Source: Enterococcus sp. 4G2_DIV0659 (GTDB taxonomy: Bacteria > Bacillota > Bacilli > Lactobacillales > Enterococcaceae). Taken from it: a stretch of 64,000 bases of DNA. The stretch lies in assembly GCF_002140715.2 (NCBI RefSeq), contig NZ_NGLE02000001.1:2570001-2634000 (forward strand). The letters run 5' to 3'. The translations under genes were made by a program, and so were the position numbers. Under the pieces are notes generated by a model. The model had not been told where the DNA came from and ran no database searches. It saw only the letters and a program-made list of their open reading frames with translations. Shown piece after piece: positions 25,378 through 36,766 of the stretch (positions are counted from its first letter, which is position 1; each line of letters opens with the position of its first letter).

Positions 25378-26337
25378 ATGACAAAGGACTTTCAACATTA
25401 TACTGTTTTACTAAAAGAGACAGTTGACGGCTTACAGGTGAAAGAAGACGGTATCTATGTAGATTGTACATTAGGTGGCGCAGGTCATAGTGAGTATTTA
25501 CTCTCACAATTGAGTGAACAAGGACACTTGTACGCATTTGATCAAGACCAAAAAGCATTGGATTTTGCAGCAAAACGTTTAAAAAAATATGTCGATAAAG
25601 GCATGGTAACGTTTGTTAAGTCAAATTTTCGATATTTAAAACAAGAGTTAAGTAAATATGATATTTATCAAGTTGATGGTATTTTATATGATTTAGGTGT
25701 TTCATCTCCGCAGTTAGATGAAGCAGAACGGGGATTTAGTTATCATCAAGATGCGCCGCTGGATATGAGGATGGATCAGGAGGCACCATTTTCTGCGTAT
25801 GACGTAGTTAATGAGTATAGTTATCACGAGTTAGTGAAGATTTTCTTTCGCTATGGCGAGGAGAAATTCTCTAAGCAAGTAGCTAGAGAGATCGAACGGA
25901 TACGCGAAAAAGCACCTATTGAAACGACTGGTGAATTAGTAGAAATCATCAAGTCCGCTATCCCAGCACCTGCTAGACGCAAAGGTGGGCATCCAGCAAA
26001 ACGGATTTTTCAAGCCATTCGTATTGCAGTAAATGATGAGCTAGGTGTAGTTGAAGAATCCTTAGAACAAGCAATCGCTTTGTTGAAAAAAAGTGGTCGT
26101 CTGAGTGTGATTACTTTCCATTCATTAGAAGATCGAATTGTTAAGAATATATTTAAAGAATATAGTACTATGCAAGATTTGCCTCAGGGGCTTCCGATAG
26201 TCCCAGAAGAATTTCAACCAGAGCTAAAAGTAATTACAAGAAAACCAATTTTACCAGGTGAGACTGAATTGGCTGAGAATAATCGCTCAAGAAGTGCTAA
26301 ATTAAGAATTGCCGAAAAAGTTAAACTAAACACATAG
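25378..26337 (+). CDS. rsmH: 16S rRNA (cytosine-1402 N4) methyltransferase
   Basis: The 319-aa enzyme (MraW) has the N-terminal [13 protein letters not shown] and SAM-binding [14 protein letters not shown], then [21 protein letters not shown] and [22 protein letters not shown], and the C-terminal [13 protein letters not shown]. It methylates C1402 in the ribosomal P site. The start at 25378 follows GAAGAGGAG; an upstream in-frame ATG at 25348 would overlap mraZ. It is the second gene of the dcw cluster. Confidence 0.95.
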   Translation: MTKDFQHYTVLLKETVDGLQVKEDGIYVDCTLGGAGHSEYLLSQLSEQGHLYAFDQDQKALDFAAKRLKKYVDKGMVTFVKSNFRYLKQELSKYDIYQVDGILYDLGVSSPQLDEAERGFSYHQDAPLDMRMDQEAPFSAYDVVNEYSYHELVKIFFRYGEEKFSKQVAREIERIREKAPIETTGELVEIIKSAIPAPARRKGGHPAKRIFQAIRIAVNDELGVVEESLEQAIALLKKSGRLSVITFHSLEDRIVKNIFKEYSTMQDLPQGLPIVPEEFQPELKVITRKPILPGETELAENNRSRSAKLRIAEKVKLNT

Positions 26338-26353
26338 AGAAAGGGGTAACGAC

Positions 26354-26755
26354 ATGGCTGAACTAAAAAAAGTGGATGATTTTCAATATGATATTCCATT
26401 AATGGATGAACCATTCACAGAGCCAGTAAATGAACCCAAAGTTCAAAAAAATGTAAATTTACCCCAATCTCCGAAAAGGAAGTTGAGAAATATCTCACTT
26501 TTGGAAAAAACAATCGGCTTTTTACTGTTAGTAGCGATTATTGGAATAGCAATTCTCACCATTCAAGTACGTACATCAATTACGCAGATGACAAATGAAA
26601 TTACTGAAACGCAAGCAACGATTCAAGCTAAGGAAGAATCAGCCTTAAAATTAGAACAACAAAAAAATGAATTATCAAAAGCAGATCGCATCAAAGAAGT
26701 TGCGAAAAGTAAAGGACTTTCAGATAACCTTGATAATATAAGGAAAGTGAAATAA
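26354..26755 (+). CDS. ftsL: Cell division protein FtsL
   Basis: The 133-aa bitopic protein has a cytoplasmic part of about 55 residues, one membrane span (TIGFLLLVAIIGIAILTI) and an outer coiled coil (ITETQATIQAKEESALKLEQQ) ending in KADRIKEVAKSKGLS, the usual FtsL end. It forms the FtsL-DivIB-DivIC complex that activates septal synthesis. AAAGGGG precedes the ATG and its TAA abuts the ATG of the PBP gene. Confidence 0.9.
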   Translation: MAELKKVDDFQYDIPLMDEPFTEPVNEPKVQKNVNLPQSPKRKLRNISLLEKTIGFLLLVAIIGIAILTIQVRTSITQMTNEITETQATIQAKEESALKLEQQKNELSKADRIKEVAKSKGLSDNLDNIRKVK

Positions 26756-28630
26756 ATGAGCATAAAAAATAAAATAAAGAATTTTGTCAAAAAGAAGAAC
26801 TTAAATCCAATGAACAATCGTAAAAAAGTAGGCATTATTTTATTTGCTACGAGTATTGGATTGTTCTTTTTATTTGCCTTTAGATTAACCTATATTGTGG
26901 CTGTGGGAAAAGTTGCAGGAGTTTCATTGCCAGAAAAAACAGCAAACCTTTACCAAGGAAGCGATGTGGTTAAGGCAAAAAGAGGAGCCATTTTAGACCG
27001 TAACGGTGAAGTGATTGCAGAAGATGCTACATCATATTCTATATATGCTATTTTATCAGAGACTTATCTAGGTGAAGAAAATAAAAAATTATATGCACAA
27101 AAAAAAGATTTTCAACTTTTGGCTGAAATATTAGATCGAAATACTGAATTATCGAAAGATGAAGCATTAAAATTCTTAAATAGTGGCATCAATGATGATG
27201 GTACAGTGAAGTTTCAAGTTGAGTTTGGGACTAAAGGTAAAAATATTACTTTAGAAACTAGACAAAAAATTGAAGAAGAGCTTAAAAAGAATAAAGTAGC
27301 GGGTCTGTATTTTGAAGGACATCCAGCTAGAATTTACCCTAATGGTATATTTTCTTCTCATTTCATTGGCTATACAGATATGGCAGATGCATCTGATGAT
27401 TCAAAAGGTTTGGTTGGGAAAATGGGCCTAGAAGAATCCTATAATGATGTTCTAAGTGGACAAGATGGGAAAATTGATTACGAAAAAGATGTCTATGGTA
27501 ATCCTTTGCCTGGAACAGTTGCCAGTGAAAAAAAAGCGGTTGATGGTAAAGATATCTATACAACCTTAGATAGTCGGATTCAAAGCCGATTAGAAACGCT
27601 ACTGGATCCAGTAGTAGAAGAATTTAAGCCGGAAAATATGACAGCGATGTTGATGAAAGCCAAAACAGGAGAGATTCTTGCGATGTCACAACGACCTTCT
27701 TTTAACCCAGAAACAAAAGAAGGCTTAGGAAAAGATACTCCGTGGCGTAATATATTAGTAGAAGACAAATTTGAACCAGGTTCTACGATGAAGCTTTTCA
27801 CTGCAGCCGCAGCAATTCAAGAGGGTAAGTTCAATCCTAATGCCACATTCGTTTATCCAGCAGGTGGATATAAATTAGATGATAGAACAGTGAATGATCA
27901 CGATTATGGTGCAGTGGGACCATTAACTTTCCGACAAGCCATTTCTTGGTCGAGTAATGTGGGGATGCTTACCTTAGAACAACAAATGGGTGGCGATAAA
28001 TGGAAAGAGTATTTGGAGAAATTTGGTTTTGGTAAATCAACAAATTCTGGTTTAGCGGGCGAATCTGCAGGAGAACTTCCAGGTGATAACTGGGTCGATC
28101 AGGCAATGTCTTCCTTTGGACAAGCTGTTTCTGTAACAGATTTCCAAATGATGCAGGCATATACAGCAATCGCAAATGATGGATCGATGATCAAACCTCA
28201 ATATATTAGTAAAATTGTGGATAAAAATACAGGGGAAGAGAAAGTCACTCAAGCGCAAAAAGTAGGACAGCCTGTAATAACACCACAAGCAGCAAGTGAT
28301 ATTCGTACGTATATGATTGATACAGTTGAAGATCCTAATTACGGTATTGCTTATGATGTATACAAAGTTCCAGGTTACCATGTTTCAGCCAAAACAGGGA
28401 CTGCTCAAATTACTGGGGAGAATGGTTATATGGCCGGACTCACAGATTATACTTATTCAGTGGTTGAAATGGTACCAGCTGACAACCCTGAGTATATTTT
28501 ATATCTAACAATGAAAAAACCTCAAACATACACGAGAGAGGCGCTTGCAAGAGTTGCTAATCCATTGATGCAAGTCGTAATGGATTCAATGGACACTGAT
28601 CCAAATGCTGGTGTAGAAGTTGCAAAATAA
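26756..28630 (+). CDS. Division penicillin-binding protein (class B transpeptidase, PBP2B/2X type)
   Basis: The 624-aa protein has a short cytoplasmic start, a membrane anchor (about 23-50), a dimerisation domain from about 70, and a transpeptidase domain with SxxK in GSTMKLF (about residue 343), SxN in WSSNVGM (about 399) and KTG in AKTGTAQ (about 545). It crosslinks septal peptidoglycan and is the FtsI partner of FtsW. It ends shortly after the transpeptidase domain, and I see no PASTA repeats. It is called pbpC in E. faecalis. GGAAAG lies just before the ATG. Confidence 0.92.
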   Translation: MSIKNKIKNFVKKKNLNPMNNRKKVGIILFATSIGLFFLFAFRLTYIVAVGKVAGVSLPEKTANLYQGSDVVKAKRGAILDRNGEVIAEDATSYSIYAILSETYLGEENKKLYAQKKDFQLLAEILDRNTELSKDEALKFLNSGINDDGTVKFQVEFGTKGKNITLETRQKIEEELKKNKVAGLYFEGHPARIYPNGIFSSHFIGYTDMADASDDSKGLVGKMGLEESYNDVLSGQDGKIDYEKDVYGNPLPGTVASEKKAVDGKDIYTTLDSRIQSRLETLLDPVVEEFKPENMTAMLMKAKTGEILAMSQRPSFNPETKEGLGKDTPWRNILVEDKFEPGSTMKLFTAAAAIQEGKFNPNATFVYPAGGYKLDDRTVNDHDYGAVGPLTFRQAISWSSNVGMLTLEQQMGGDKWKEYLEKFGFGKSTNSGLAGESAGELPGDNWVDQAMSSFGQAVSVTDFQMMQAYTAIANDGSMIKPQYISKIVDKNTGEEKVTQAQKVGQPVITPQAASDIRTYMIDTVEDPNYGIAYDVYKVPGYHVSAKTGTAQITGENGYMAGLTDYTYSVVEMVPADNPEYILYLTMKKPQTYTREALARVANPLMQVVMDSMDTDPNAGVEVAK

Positions 28631-28663
28631 GTCAATAAGAGTTGAATAATTAGGAGAGATATC

Positions 28664-29632
28664 ATGGAGTGGACACAAATTTTTATCCCTATAGTCGTTA
28701 GTTTTGCTATAACAGTGACAATCATGCCGATGTTTATTGGCTATTTCCAAATGAAAAAACAAGGTCAAACAACACGTGAAGATGGTCCAACTTGGCACAA
28801 TGTAAAAACAGGAACACCGACAATGGGTGGTCTAGTTTTTCTGGTTGCCAGCTTGATTACTTCATTATTGGTGGGATTATGGAAACAAGCTCTTACTCCT
28901 TCTTTACTAATTATTTTGTTTATATTGGTACTTTATGGATTGCTGGGTTTTCTAGATGATTTTATTAAAGTCTTTAAAAAAAGAAATATGGGCTTGAATT
29001 CTCGTCAAAAATTAATCGGACAAATTATTGGCGGAGTGGTTTTTTATTTTGTCTATCGCTCAGAAGGTTTACCTGATTCGCTTGATTTATTTGGTGTAGT
29101 TACTTTACCTTTAGGTATTTTTTATGGTGTATTCATCATTTTTTGGTTGGTTGGCTTTTCCAATGCAGTGAATCTTACCGATGGAATTGATGGGTTAGTC
29201 GCTGGTTTGGGAACTATTTCATTTGCTACATATGCAATTATTGCTTGGTATCAAAAACAGTTTGATGTTGTGATTGTATGTTTAAGCGTTATTGGTGGCT
29301 TACTAGGTTTCTTTCCATACAATAAAAAACCAGCTAGAATTTTTATGGGAGATGTAGGTTCGCTTGCTTTAGGCGGTTTATTAGCGGCCATTTCTATTAT
29401 CCTTCGTCAAGAATGGACCTTACTTTTGATAGGACTTGTTTATGTCTGTGAAACGGCAAGTGTTATTTTGCAAGTAACATCATTTAAATTATTTGGCAAG
29501 CGGATTTTTAAAATGTCGCCTATCCATCATCATTTTGAAATGTGTGGCTGGTCTGAATGGAAAATAGATATTGTTTTTTGGCTAACAGGGGCGATTTGCT
29601 CAGGTATTACGTTGTGGATTTTGTATTTCTAA
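28664..29632 (+). CDS. mraY: Phospho-N-acetylmuramoyl-pentapeptide transferase
   Basis: The 322-aa membrane enzyme has about ten spans. Active-site motifs are [16 protein letters not shown] (about 43-58), [40 protein letters not shown] and the SPIHHHFE loop. It makes lipid I from UDP-MurNAc-pentapeptide and undecaprenyl phosphate. GGAGAG precedes the ATG. After it come 126 bases without a gene, then murD. Confidence 0.96.
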   Translation: MEWTQIFIPIVVSFAITVTIMPMFIGYFQMKKQGQTTREDGPTWHNVKTGTPTMGGLVFLVASLITSLLVGLWKQALTPSLLIILFILVLYGLLGFLDDFIKVFKKRNMGLNSRQKLIGQIIGGVVFYFVYRSEGLPDSLDLFGVVTLPLGIFYGVFIIFWLVGFSNAVNLTDGIDGLVAGLGTISFATYAIIAWYQKQFDVVIVCLSVIGGLLGFFPYNKKPARIFMGDVGSLALGGLLAAISIILRQEWTLLLIGLVYVCETASVILQVTSFKLFGKRIFKMSPIHHHFEMCGWSEWKIDIVFWLTGAICSGITLWILYF

Positions 29633-29758
29633 TATGCCAGATAAGAGAAAGCAACTTTTGAAAAATTAGATCAATTTAACATGAAATGAAAGCATGTTTG
29701 ATTGATTCCGGGGTTAGTCGCTTTGTTCAGCTTTTCTATAAGATAAGGAGAATTTATA

Positions 29759-31129
29759 ATGAAAAAAATTACAGATTATCAAAATAAAAAAGTCCTTGTT
29801 CTTGGACTAGCCAAAAGCGGCGTTGGTGCTGCAAAGTTACTTCACGAATTAGGTGCATTAGTGACAGTCAATGACTTTAAACAATTTGATCAAAACCCAG
29901 AAGCCCAAGATTTATTAACCTTGGGTATTCGTGTTGTTACGGGTGGACACCCAATCGAACTTTTAGATGAAGATTTTTCTTTGATTGTAAAAAATCCAGG
30001 TATTCCTTATACAAATCCTTTAGTGGAAAAAGCTTTAACAATGAATTTGCCTGTTATTACAGACGTTGAATTAGCATATCAAATTGCTGATTGTCCAATC
30101 ATAGGTATTACAGGAACGAATGGAAAAACAACAACAACGACAATGCTTGGCTTACTTTTGAATGCTAATCGAAAAATAGGTACAGCTCGTTTAGCTGGAA
30201 ATATTGGTTATCCTGCAAGTGAAGTGGCTGAAAAAGCAGAAGCATCGGATGATATTGTGATGGAATTATCTAGTTTTCAATTGATGGGGATTCAATCATT
30301 TTGTCCACAAATTGCTGTAATCACTAATATTTATGAAGCTCATCTAGATTATCATGGGTCAAGAGCAGAATATGTTAAAGCAAAATGGGCGATACAAAAA
30401 AATATGCAAGCGAATAATTATCTTGTATTGAATTGGAATCAACCAGAGTTACAGGAGTTAAGTCGAACAACTAACGCTTCAATTGTTCCTTTTTCAACAA
30501 AAGAAAAAGTAGCTGGAGCTTATCTTTTCGAAGATAAAATTTATTATAAAGATGAGTACATAATGTTAGGAAATGAACTGGGCGTTCCTGGCAGCCATAA
30601 TATTGAAAATGCCTTGGCAGCAATTGCTGTAGCAAAATTAAAAGGTGTGTCAAACGAAGCAATCAGGCAAACATTGATGATCTTTACAGGTGTACCGCAC
30701 CGCACACAATATATAGGGGAAGTTGCTGGACGCAAATTTTATAATGATTCAAAAGCAACGAATATACTAGCCACTGAAATGGCTTTAAGTGGTTTTGATC
30801 ATTCATCCCTTATTTTGTTAGCAGGTGGTTTGGATCGAGGAAACAACTTTGACGAATTGATCCCCTCGTTAAAAGGAATCAAAGCAATCATTCTTTTTGG
30901 TGAAACGAAAGAAAAATTACAAGAGGCAGCAGCAGAGGCTGGAATACAAACAATATATTTAACTGAAAATGTTGAAACGGCCGTACGTGATGCCTATGAT
31001 TTTTCTGAAAAAAATGATACTATTCTATTATCGCCCGCATGTGCAAGTTGGGATCAATATCCTAATTTTGAAATCCGTGGAGATGCATTTATTCAAACGA
31101 TGAATCAGTTAAAAGACATAGAAAAGTGA
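29759..31129 (+). CDS. murD: UDP-N-acetylmuramoylalanine--D-glutamate ligase
   Basis: The 456-aa Mur ligase has an N-terminal Rossmann-like UDP-binding domain ([17 protein letters not shown]), a central ATPase with [12 protein letters not shown] (about 118-129) and ELSSFQL, and a C-terminal domain with FYNDSKATN and [18 protein letters not shown]. It adds D-Glu to UDP-MurNAc-Ala in the cytoplasm. AAGGAG precedes the ATG, and murG starts 7 bases after its stop. Confidence 0.96.
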   Translation: MKKITDYQNKKVLVLGLAKSGVGAAKLLHELGALVTVNDFKQFDQNPEAQDLLTLGIRVVTGGHPIELLDEDFSLIVKNPGIPYTNPLVEKALTMNLPVITDVELAYQIADCPIIGITGTNGKTTTTTMLGLLLNANRKIGTARLAGNIGYPASEVAEKAEASDDIVMELSSFQLMGIQSFCPQIAVITNIYEAHLDYHGSRAEYVKAKWAIQKNMQANNYLVLNWNQPELQELSRTTNASIVPFSTKEKVAGAYLFEDKIYYKDEYIMLGNELGVPGSHNIENALAAIAVAKLKGVSNEAIRQTLMIFTGVPHRTQYIGEVAGRKFYNDSKATNILATEMALSGFDHSSLILLAGGLDRGNNFDELIPSLKGIKAIILFGETKEKLQEAAAEAGIQTIYLTENVETAVRDAYDFSEKNDTILLSPACASWDQYPNFEIRGDAFIQTMNQLKDIEK

Positions 31130-31136
31130 GCGAATT

Positions 31137-32228
31137 ATGAAAATATTAATTACAGGCGGCGGAACAGGTGGTCATATCTATCCAGCCTTGGCTTTTGTGA
31201 ACCACATGAAAAAAGTAGAACCTGCTACTGAGTTTATGTATGTAGGCACTGAAAATGGTTTAGAAAACCAAATTGTCCCTAAATATGACATTCCGTTTAA
31301 AACGATTAAAATTCAAGGGTTTCGTAGATCATTAAGTCCAGAAAATCTCAAAACAGTCTATCTTTTTCTTAATAGTATTGGCAAAGCAAAGAAGATTATT
31401 CGAGAATTTCAACCAGATGTTGTGATTGGAACGGGTGGTTATGTATCAGGTTCTGTGGTATATGCCGCAAAACAATTGAAAATCCCTACAATTATACACG
31501 AACAAAACAGTATTCCAGGAATGACAAATAAATTTTTAAGTAGATATGCGACGAAGGTTGCTATTTGTTTCCCAGATGTGGCAGAGTATTTTCCAAAAGA
31601 AAAAGTAGTTTTAACAGGAAATCCAAGAGCACAAGAAGTAGTAACAATTGAAAAAACACAAGTTTTAAGTGAGTACTCACTAGATCCAGATAGGAAAACA
31701 GTCGTTATTTTCGGTGGTAGTCGTGGTGCGTTAAAAATCAATCAAGCATTTATTGAAGCTTTACCTCTCTTTGAACAAAAAGAATATCAAGTTCTTTATG
31801 CTTCTGGAGATCGATATTATAAAGAATTACAAGAAAAATTAAATCTTATCGAAAAAAAATTGACAAACATCAGCATTCAGCCTTATATTGATAAAATGGC
31901 AGAAGTTTTAGCTTCCGCGGATTTGATGGTTGGACGAGCAGGAGCAACATCTATTGCAGAGTTTACTGCACTAGGATTACCAGCAATTTTAATTCCTAGT
32001 CCGTATGTCACAAATGATCATCAAACAAAAAATGCACAAAGCTTAGTAAAGTCTGGCGCAGTTGAAATGATTACTGATCAAGAACTGACAGGTCATTCGC
32101 TAGTGAAAGCCATTGACGAGATTTTATTAGATGAAAAACGACACCAGCAAATGGCTGACGCTTCAAAACATGAAGGGATTCCAGACGCAAGTGATCGACT
32201 TTACAAAGTGGTAAGAGACATCACTTGA
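31137..32228 (+). CDS. murG: UDP-GlcNAc:lipid I N-acetylglucosaminyltransferase
   Basis: The 363-aa GT28 enzyme starts with the glycine-rich loop [16 protein letters not shown] and has [20 protein letters not shown] and the donor-site run [21 protein letters not shown]. It makes lipid II on the inner membrane face. It is closely packed after murD. Its stop at 32228 is followed directly by the GGGGGTG ribosome binding site of divIB. Confidence 0.96.
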   Translation: MKILITGGGTGGHIYPALAFVNHMKKVEPATEFMYVGTENGLENQIVPKYDIPFKTIKIQGFRRSLSPENLKTVYLFLNSIGKAKKIIREFQPDVVIGTGGYVSGSVVYAAKQLKIPTIIHEQNSIPGMTNKFLSRYATKVAICFPDVAEYFPKEKVVLTGNPRAQEVVTIEKTQVLSEYSLDPDRKTVVIFGGSRGALKINQAFIEALPLFEQKEYQVLYASGDRYYKELQEKLNLIEKKLTNISIQPYIDKMAEVLASADLMVGRAGATSIAEFTALGLPAILIPSPYVTNDHQTKNAQSLVKSGAVEMITDQELTGHSLVKAIDEILLDEKRHQQMADASKHEGIPDASDRLYKVVRDIT

Positions 32229-32243
32229 TAGGGGGTGTGAAAG

Positions 32244-33293
32244 ATTAGTAAGAAAAAGGAAAATCCTGAAAAAAAAGTGGAAAAAAGTATCAATTCCAAT
32301 GAACAACCAGAAGAACAATCGCTAACACCTTGGCAAAAAGAAAATCTAGAATACTTGAAAACCCAGGGGGATCAACCAGCTTGGAGCCCATCTGTAGTAG
32401 ATGGAGAAAAAGAAGAGCAAGAAGATCCAGAGGTTGAAGAAAGAACAACAGAGTCGGAAGATCAAGAGATTACCACAGATAATCCTGAAGACCAAGAGAA
32501 GCTAAAAAGTACTTACGAATCTTTTGCAGACCGCTTACCAAAAATAAAAAAAGTTAGAAATAAGCGTCTGTATCGTCGTCTCACGTTGATCGTTTCTGTC
32601 TTTTTAATTGCAATCATAATTGTGCTTTATTTTGTTTCACCCCTTAGTAAGTTAGGGAAAGTCACAGTTACAGGGAATAATTCTGTAGATAGCCAAAAAA
32701 TCATTACGCAATCCAAACTTGAGTCAGGAAAAAGTTTATGGGAACAATTTGGCGATCGAAAAATTTACGAACAAAAGATTAAGCGGCAATTACCTCGAGT
32801 AAAAAAAGCATCTATTGCTTTGAGTGGCATTAATTCATTCAATATAAAAATTGATGAATACAAAGTGGTGGCATTAGAATCTGTTAGTGGCGTCTATCAC
32901 CCAATTTTGGAAAACGGAAAAGTTTTACCTGAAGAAATGGCAGCACCAGAAAGTGGTATGCCTGTATTCCAAAATTTCCAAGATCAGTCAACGATCCAAA
33001 ACTTAATGAATTCTTATAAGAAACTTCCCGAAAATTTGAAACAAAATATTTCTGAAATTCGTTATGCGCCATCAAATTCTAATAAAGAATTAATCAATCT
33101 TCACATGAAAGATACGAATATAGTGATTGTCAATATTTCTCAATTAGTAGAGAAAATGGCGTATTACGAGAGGATAGCAGGCCAATTAGATAAGCCTGGA
33201 ACGATTGATATGGAAGTTGGAATTTTTTCATATCCTTTCGATAATGGTGCGACTGAAGAAAGTGTAGAAGAATCTTCACAGCCTGTAGAATAA
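32244..33293 (+). CDS. divIB: Cell division protein DivIB/FtsQ, probable ATT start
   Basis: The protein has a long acidic cytoplasmic N-terminus (about 115 residues, rich in Glu and Gln), one membrane span (LTLIVSVFLIAIIIVLYF), a POTRA domain starting at LGKVTVTGNNSVDSQKI and a beta domain, the DivIB layout. The frame has a TGA at 32238-32240, and the only codons after it that fit a start are ATT at 32244 (7 bases after GGGGGTG) and GTG at 32277 (no good site nearby). The ATT gives a Ser-Lys-Lys-Lys opening and ideal spacing, so I take ATT as the start. With GTG the protein would be 338 aa, against 349 with ATT. Confidence 0.85.
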   Translation: MSKKKENPEKKVEKSINSNEQPEEQSLTPWQKENLEYLKTQGDQPAWSPSVVDGEKEEQEDPEVEERTTESEDQEITTDNPEDQEKLKSTYESFADRLPKIKKVRNKRLYRRLTLIVSVFLIAIIIVLYFVSPLSKLGKVTVTGNNSVDSQKIITQSKLESGKSLWEQFGDRKIYEQKIKRQLPRVKKASIALSGINSFNIKIDEYKVVALESVSGVYHPILENGKVLPEEMAAPESGMPVFQNFQDQSTIQNLMNSYKKLPENLKQNISEIRYAPSNSNKELINLHMKDTNIVIVNISQLVEKMAYYERIAGQLDKPGTIDMEVGIFSYPFDNGATEESVEESSQPVE

Positions 33294-33352
33294 AGTTAAT
33301 GAAAATAAAAGAATAAAATAGTAGAATCTGCTTTCTAAAAGACCCATGTTTA

Positions 33353-33361
33353 TGGTAAAAT
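33353..33361 (+). promoter_or_regulatory. Extended -10 promoter before ftsA
   Basis: TGGTAAAAT (TG at 33353-33354, TAAAAT at 33356-33361) with only a weak -35 (TTCTAA, 33333-33338). It lies 94 bp before the ftsA start, in the largest spacer of this part of the cluster, and may provide extra ftsA-ftsZ transcription. Confidence 0.45.
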
Positions 33362-33454
33362 TGAAAGAAGTGAGTATTCATAAAAAATATATATGCAAAT
33401 GGGCATTTCTTGTCTGTTTACATATTGGAATTAATAGGAGGAGGAACCCCATTC

Positions 33455-34783
33455 ATGGCAAAGACAGGAATGTATGTAGGCCTTGATATTGGTACAACAT
33501 CAGTAAAAGTTGTAGTGGCTGAATTTATTGAAGGTCAAATGAATATCATTGGCGTAGGAAACGCAAAATCTGATGGATTAAATCGAGGAATCATTGTCGA
33601 TATCGATAAAACAGTAAACGCGATTCAAAGAGCAGTAAGACAAGCAGAAGAAAAAGCGGGAATTCAAATTAAAAGTGTGAATGTGGGGTTACCAGCAAAC
33701 TTACTTGAAGTAGAGAATTGCCAAGGAATGATCGCTGTAAGTAGTGAGTCAAAAGAAATCACTGATGAAGATGTAAGAAACGTAGCATCGGCAGCTCTGG
33801 TTCGTTCAACTCCTCCTGAACGCCAAATCGTAGCAATTTTACCTCAAGAATTCACGGTAGATGGATTTGAAGGGATCAAAGATCCTAGAGGAATGATTGG
33901 CGTTCGTTTAGAAATGTTTGGTGTTGTCTTTACAGGACCGAAAACGATTATTCACAATACTAGAAAATGTGTTGAAAAAGCTGGTTTAACAGTAAACGAA
34001 TTAGTTATTATGCCGTTAGCTTTGACTGAAACAGTCCTTTCAGACGGAGAAAAAGACTTTGGAACAATCGTCATCGATATGGGTGGCGGACAAACAACGA
34101 CTTCAGTGATGCATGATAAACAATTGAAGTTTACCCATGTTAATCAAGAAGGTGGAGAATTTGTCACTAAAGATGTTTCTATTGTATTGAATACATCATT
34201 TAATAACGCAGAAGCATTGAAGATCAATTATGGAGATGCTTTCCCTGAAAGAACATCCGTAAGTGAAGAATTTCCAGTTGATGTGATCGGTAAGTCTGAA
34301 CCTGTAAAAGTTGATGAACGATACCTTTCAGAAGTGATCGAAGCAAGAGTTGAACAAATCTTCAAGAAGTCAAAAGAAGTGTTAGACGAAATTGATGCTT
34401 TAGAACTTCCTGGTGGTGTGATTTTAACTGGTGGAGGCGCAAGCCTACCAGGTGTTGTTGATTTAGCACAAGAAATTTTTGATGCAAGTGTTAAACTATA
34501 TGTTCCAAATCACATGGGATTACGTAATCCAGTGTTCACGAATGTGATTAGTATTGTGGAATATTCTGCACAGCTAAACGACATCTATCATATTGCTAAA
34601 GGTGCAATTCCAGGAGAGAAAATCAAATCATCAAAACCGGCAATTGCTGTCCAACAAGAAGTAAATTATGAAACGACTTATGCAGATGTACCACAAGAAG
34701 ACTATGATGATTCTGATATACATGAATCTGGCGAAAAAGTCACAGGTAAGATTAAAGACTTCTTTTCAAACATTTTTGACTAA
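33455..34783 (+). CDS. ftsA: Cell division protein FtsA
   Basis: The 442-aa actin-like ATPase has [17 protein letters not shown] at the start, a 1C domain, [16 protein letters not shown] (phosphate 2) and [12 protein letters not shown] (adenosine), and a C-terminal amphipathic helix ([10 protein letters not shown]) that binds the membrane. It tethers FtsZ and recruits the divisome. AGGAGGAGG is about 12 bases before the ATG at 33455; the longer frame from 33410 has no site. Confidence 0.95.
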   Translation: MAKTGMYVGLDIGTTSVKVVVAEFIEGQMNIIGVGNAKSDGLNRGIIVDIDKTVNAIQRAVRQAEEKAGIQIKSVNVGLPANLLEVENCQGMIAVSSESKEITDEDVRNVASAALVRSTPPERQIVAILPQEFTVDGFEGIKDPRGMIGVRLEMFGVVFTGPKTIIHNTRKCVEKAGLTVNELVIMPLALTETVLSDGEKDFGTIVIDMGGGQTTTSVMHDKQLKFTHVNQEGGEFVTKDVSIVLNTSFNNAEALKINYGDAFPERTSVSEEFPVDVIGKSEPVKVDERYLSEVIEARVEQIFKKSKEVLDEIDALELPGGVILTGGGASLPGVVDLAQEIFDASVKLYVPNHMGLRNPVFTNVISIVEYSAQLNDIYHIAKGAIPGEKIKSSKPAIAVQQEVNYETTYADVPQEDYDDSDIHESGEKVTGKIKDFFSNIFD

Positions 34784-34809
34784 CAACTAAAACAGGAGGA
34801 AACGATACT

Positions 34810-36060
34810 ATGGAATTTTCTTTAGACAATAACATTAACAATGGCGCTGTCATCAAAGTTATCGGTGTAGGCGGCGGCGGCGGAAATGCTGTTAACCGCA
34901 TGATCGAAGAAAACGTCAAAGGCGTTGAATTTATCGCTGCAAATACAGATGTTCAAGCCCTTAAAAACTCAAACGCAGAAACAGTGATTCAACTTGGACC
35001 TAAGTATACACGTGGTTTAGGTGCAGGATCACAGCCTGAAGTTGGCCAAAAGTCAGCAGAAGAAAGTGAACAAGTAATCTCTGATGCCTTACAAGGCGCA
35101 GATATGATTTTTATCACTGCTGGTATGGGTGGTGGAACAGGAACGGGTGCCGCTCCTGTGGTAGCTAAAATCGCTAAAGAATTGGGCGCATTGACAGTAG
35201 GTGTTGTTACAAGACCATTTAGCTTTGAAGGACCAAAACGCGGCCGCTTTGCAGCAGAAGGAATTGCTCTTTTAAAAGAAAATGTTGACACATTACTGAT
35301 TATTTCAAACAACCGTCTATTAGAAGTCGTTGATAAGAAGACACCGATGCTTGAAGCATTCCGTGAAGCGGATAATGTACTACGTCAAGGAGTACAAGGA
35401 ATTTCAGATTTAATCACAGCACCTGGTTACGTAAACTTGGACTTCGCTGATGTGAAGACTGTTATGGAAAATCAAGGAACAGCTTTAATGGGAATTGGTG
35501 TTGCTAGCGGTGAAGACCGTGTGATTGAAGCTACTAAAAAGGCTATTTCATCTCCGTTGTTAGAAACATCTATCGATGGTGCTGAACAAGTCCTATTAAA
35601 CATCACTGGTGGTTTAGATATGACCTTGTTTGAAGCGCAAGATGCTTCTGATATTGTTACAAGTGCTGCAACAGGAGATGTAAACATTATTTTAGGTACT
35701 TCTATCAATGAAGACCTAGGTGATGAAATCCGAGTAACGGTTATTGCAACAGGAATCGATCCTTCGAAAAAAGATCGTAAACCTCAACGTCAAAATAGAC
35801 CGGCTCAAATCCAAACAGTTCAACAAGCACCTGTGTTGGATATGGAACAATCAAAACCATCACAGCCTCAACCACAAGAAGAGACTAGTGCTTTTGGTGA
35901 CTGGGATATCCGTCGTGAACAAAACGTGCGACCTAAAGTAGAAGATACAACATTTGAAAATGTTGAGAAAAAAGATTTTGAAACATTTCATCGTGAAGAA
36001 CCATCACAAAATAATGATGATGAACTAAACACACCACCATTTTTCCGCAGAAAAAGATAG
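34810..36060 (+). CDS. ftsZ: Cell division protein FtsZ
   Basis: The 416-aa tubulin-like GTPase has [17 protein letters not shown] (about 18-34), the signature [13 protein letters not shown] (about 108-120), a T7 loop region [12 protein letters not shown], a long Gln-rich linker (about 320-395) and the conserved end TPPFFRRKR that binds FtsA and SepF. It forms the Z ring. CAGGAGGAAACG precedes the ATG. Confidence 0.97.
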   Translation: MEFSLDNNINNGAVIKVIGVGGGGGNAVNRMIEENVKGVEFIAANTDVQALKNSNAETVIQLGPKYTRGLGAGSQPEVGQKSAEESEQVISDALQGADMIFITAGMGGGTGTGAAPVVAKIAKELGALTVGVVTRPFSFEGPKRGRFAAEGIALLKENVDTLLIISNNRLLEVVDKKTPMLEAFREADNVLRQGVQGISDLITAPGYVNLDFADVKTVMENQGTALMGIGVASGEDRVIEATKKAISSPLLETSIDGAEQVLLNITGGLDMTLFEAQDASDIVTSAATGDVNIILGTSINEDLGDEIRVTVIATGIDPSKKDRKPQRQNRPAQIQTVQQAPVLDMEQSKPSQPQPQEETSAFGDWDIRREQNVRPKVEDTTFENVEKKDFETFHREEPSQNNDDELNTPPFFRRKR

Positions 36061-36075
36061 GAGCGATTTTTACAC

Positions 36076-36753
36076 ATGCTAGTTGAAAATTTAGAAAAAA
36101 TTAATCAAGAGATTCTGCTAGCATGTAAAAAAGCTCAGCGGTCAAACAATGATATTACTATGATTGCTGTGACCAAATCAGTGGGAAATGAAACAGCCAA
36201 GGAACTAGCTGAACTTGGTATTGAGAATATGGCTGAAAACCGAGTAGATAAATTACTCGAAAAAAAAATGGCACTGGAAAAATTTTCGTCTATTAAGTGG
36301 CATTTGATTGGTAATTTACAGCGTAGGAAGGTAAAATTAATAATCAACGAGATAGATTATTTTCATGCTTTAGACAGTTTAAAATTAGCTGAAGAAATTC
36401 AAAAACGAGCAGAGAAGCAAATTTCCTGTTTTGTAGAAGTCAATATTACTGGGGAAGAAAGCAAGCACGGTTTTAAATCAGATGAAGTAATTGAATTTAT
36501 ACGTCAATTAGCATCATTTGATAAGATAAAAGTTGTAGGATTAATGACTATGGCACCACTTGCTGCATCTGATCAAGAACTTCATGAAGTTTTTTCAAAG
36601 CTAAAAGAACTGCAAACAGCGATAAATAATTATCATCTGTCATATGCACCGTGTACAGAACTTAGCATGGGAATGAGTAATGATTTCCCTGTTGCTATTG
36701 AAGAAGGTGCAACTTTTGTACGAATCGGAACAGCAATTTTCAGAGGTGCGTAA
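36076..36753 (+). CDS. ylmE: YggS/YlmE-family PLP-binding protein
   Basis: The 225-aa protein is a single-barrel PLP homeostasis protein: MIAVTKSVG holds the PLP Lys (about residue 36), followed by IGNLQRRKVK, VNITGEESKHGF, VVGLMTMAPL and SMGMSNDFPVAIEEGATFVRIGTAIF. It balances vitamin B6 pools and is a standard member of the ylm genes after ftsZ. AGGAGCG lies 11 bases before the ATG. Confidence 0.92.
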   Translation: MLVENLEKINQEILLACKKAQRSNNDITMIAVTKSVGNETAKELAELGIENMAENRVDKLLEKKMALEKFSSIKWHLIGNLQRRKVKLIINEIDYFHALDSLKLAEEIQKRAEKQISCFVEVNITGEESKHGFKSDEVIEFIRQLASFDKIKVVGLMTMAPLAASDQELHEVFSKLKELQTAINNYHLSYAPCTELSMGMSNDFPVAIEEGATFVRIGTAIFRGA

Positions 36754-36766
36754 AGGAGGGGAATCT

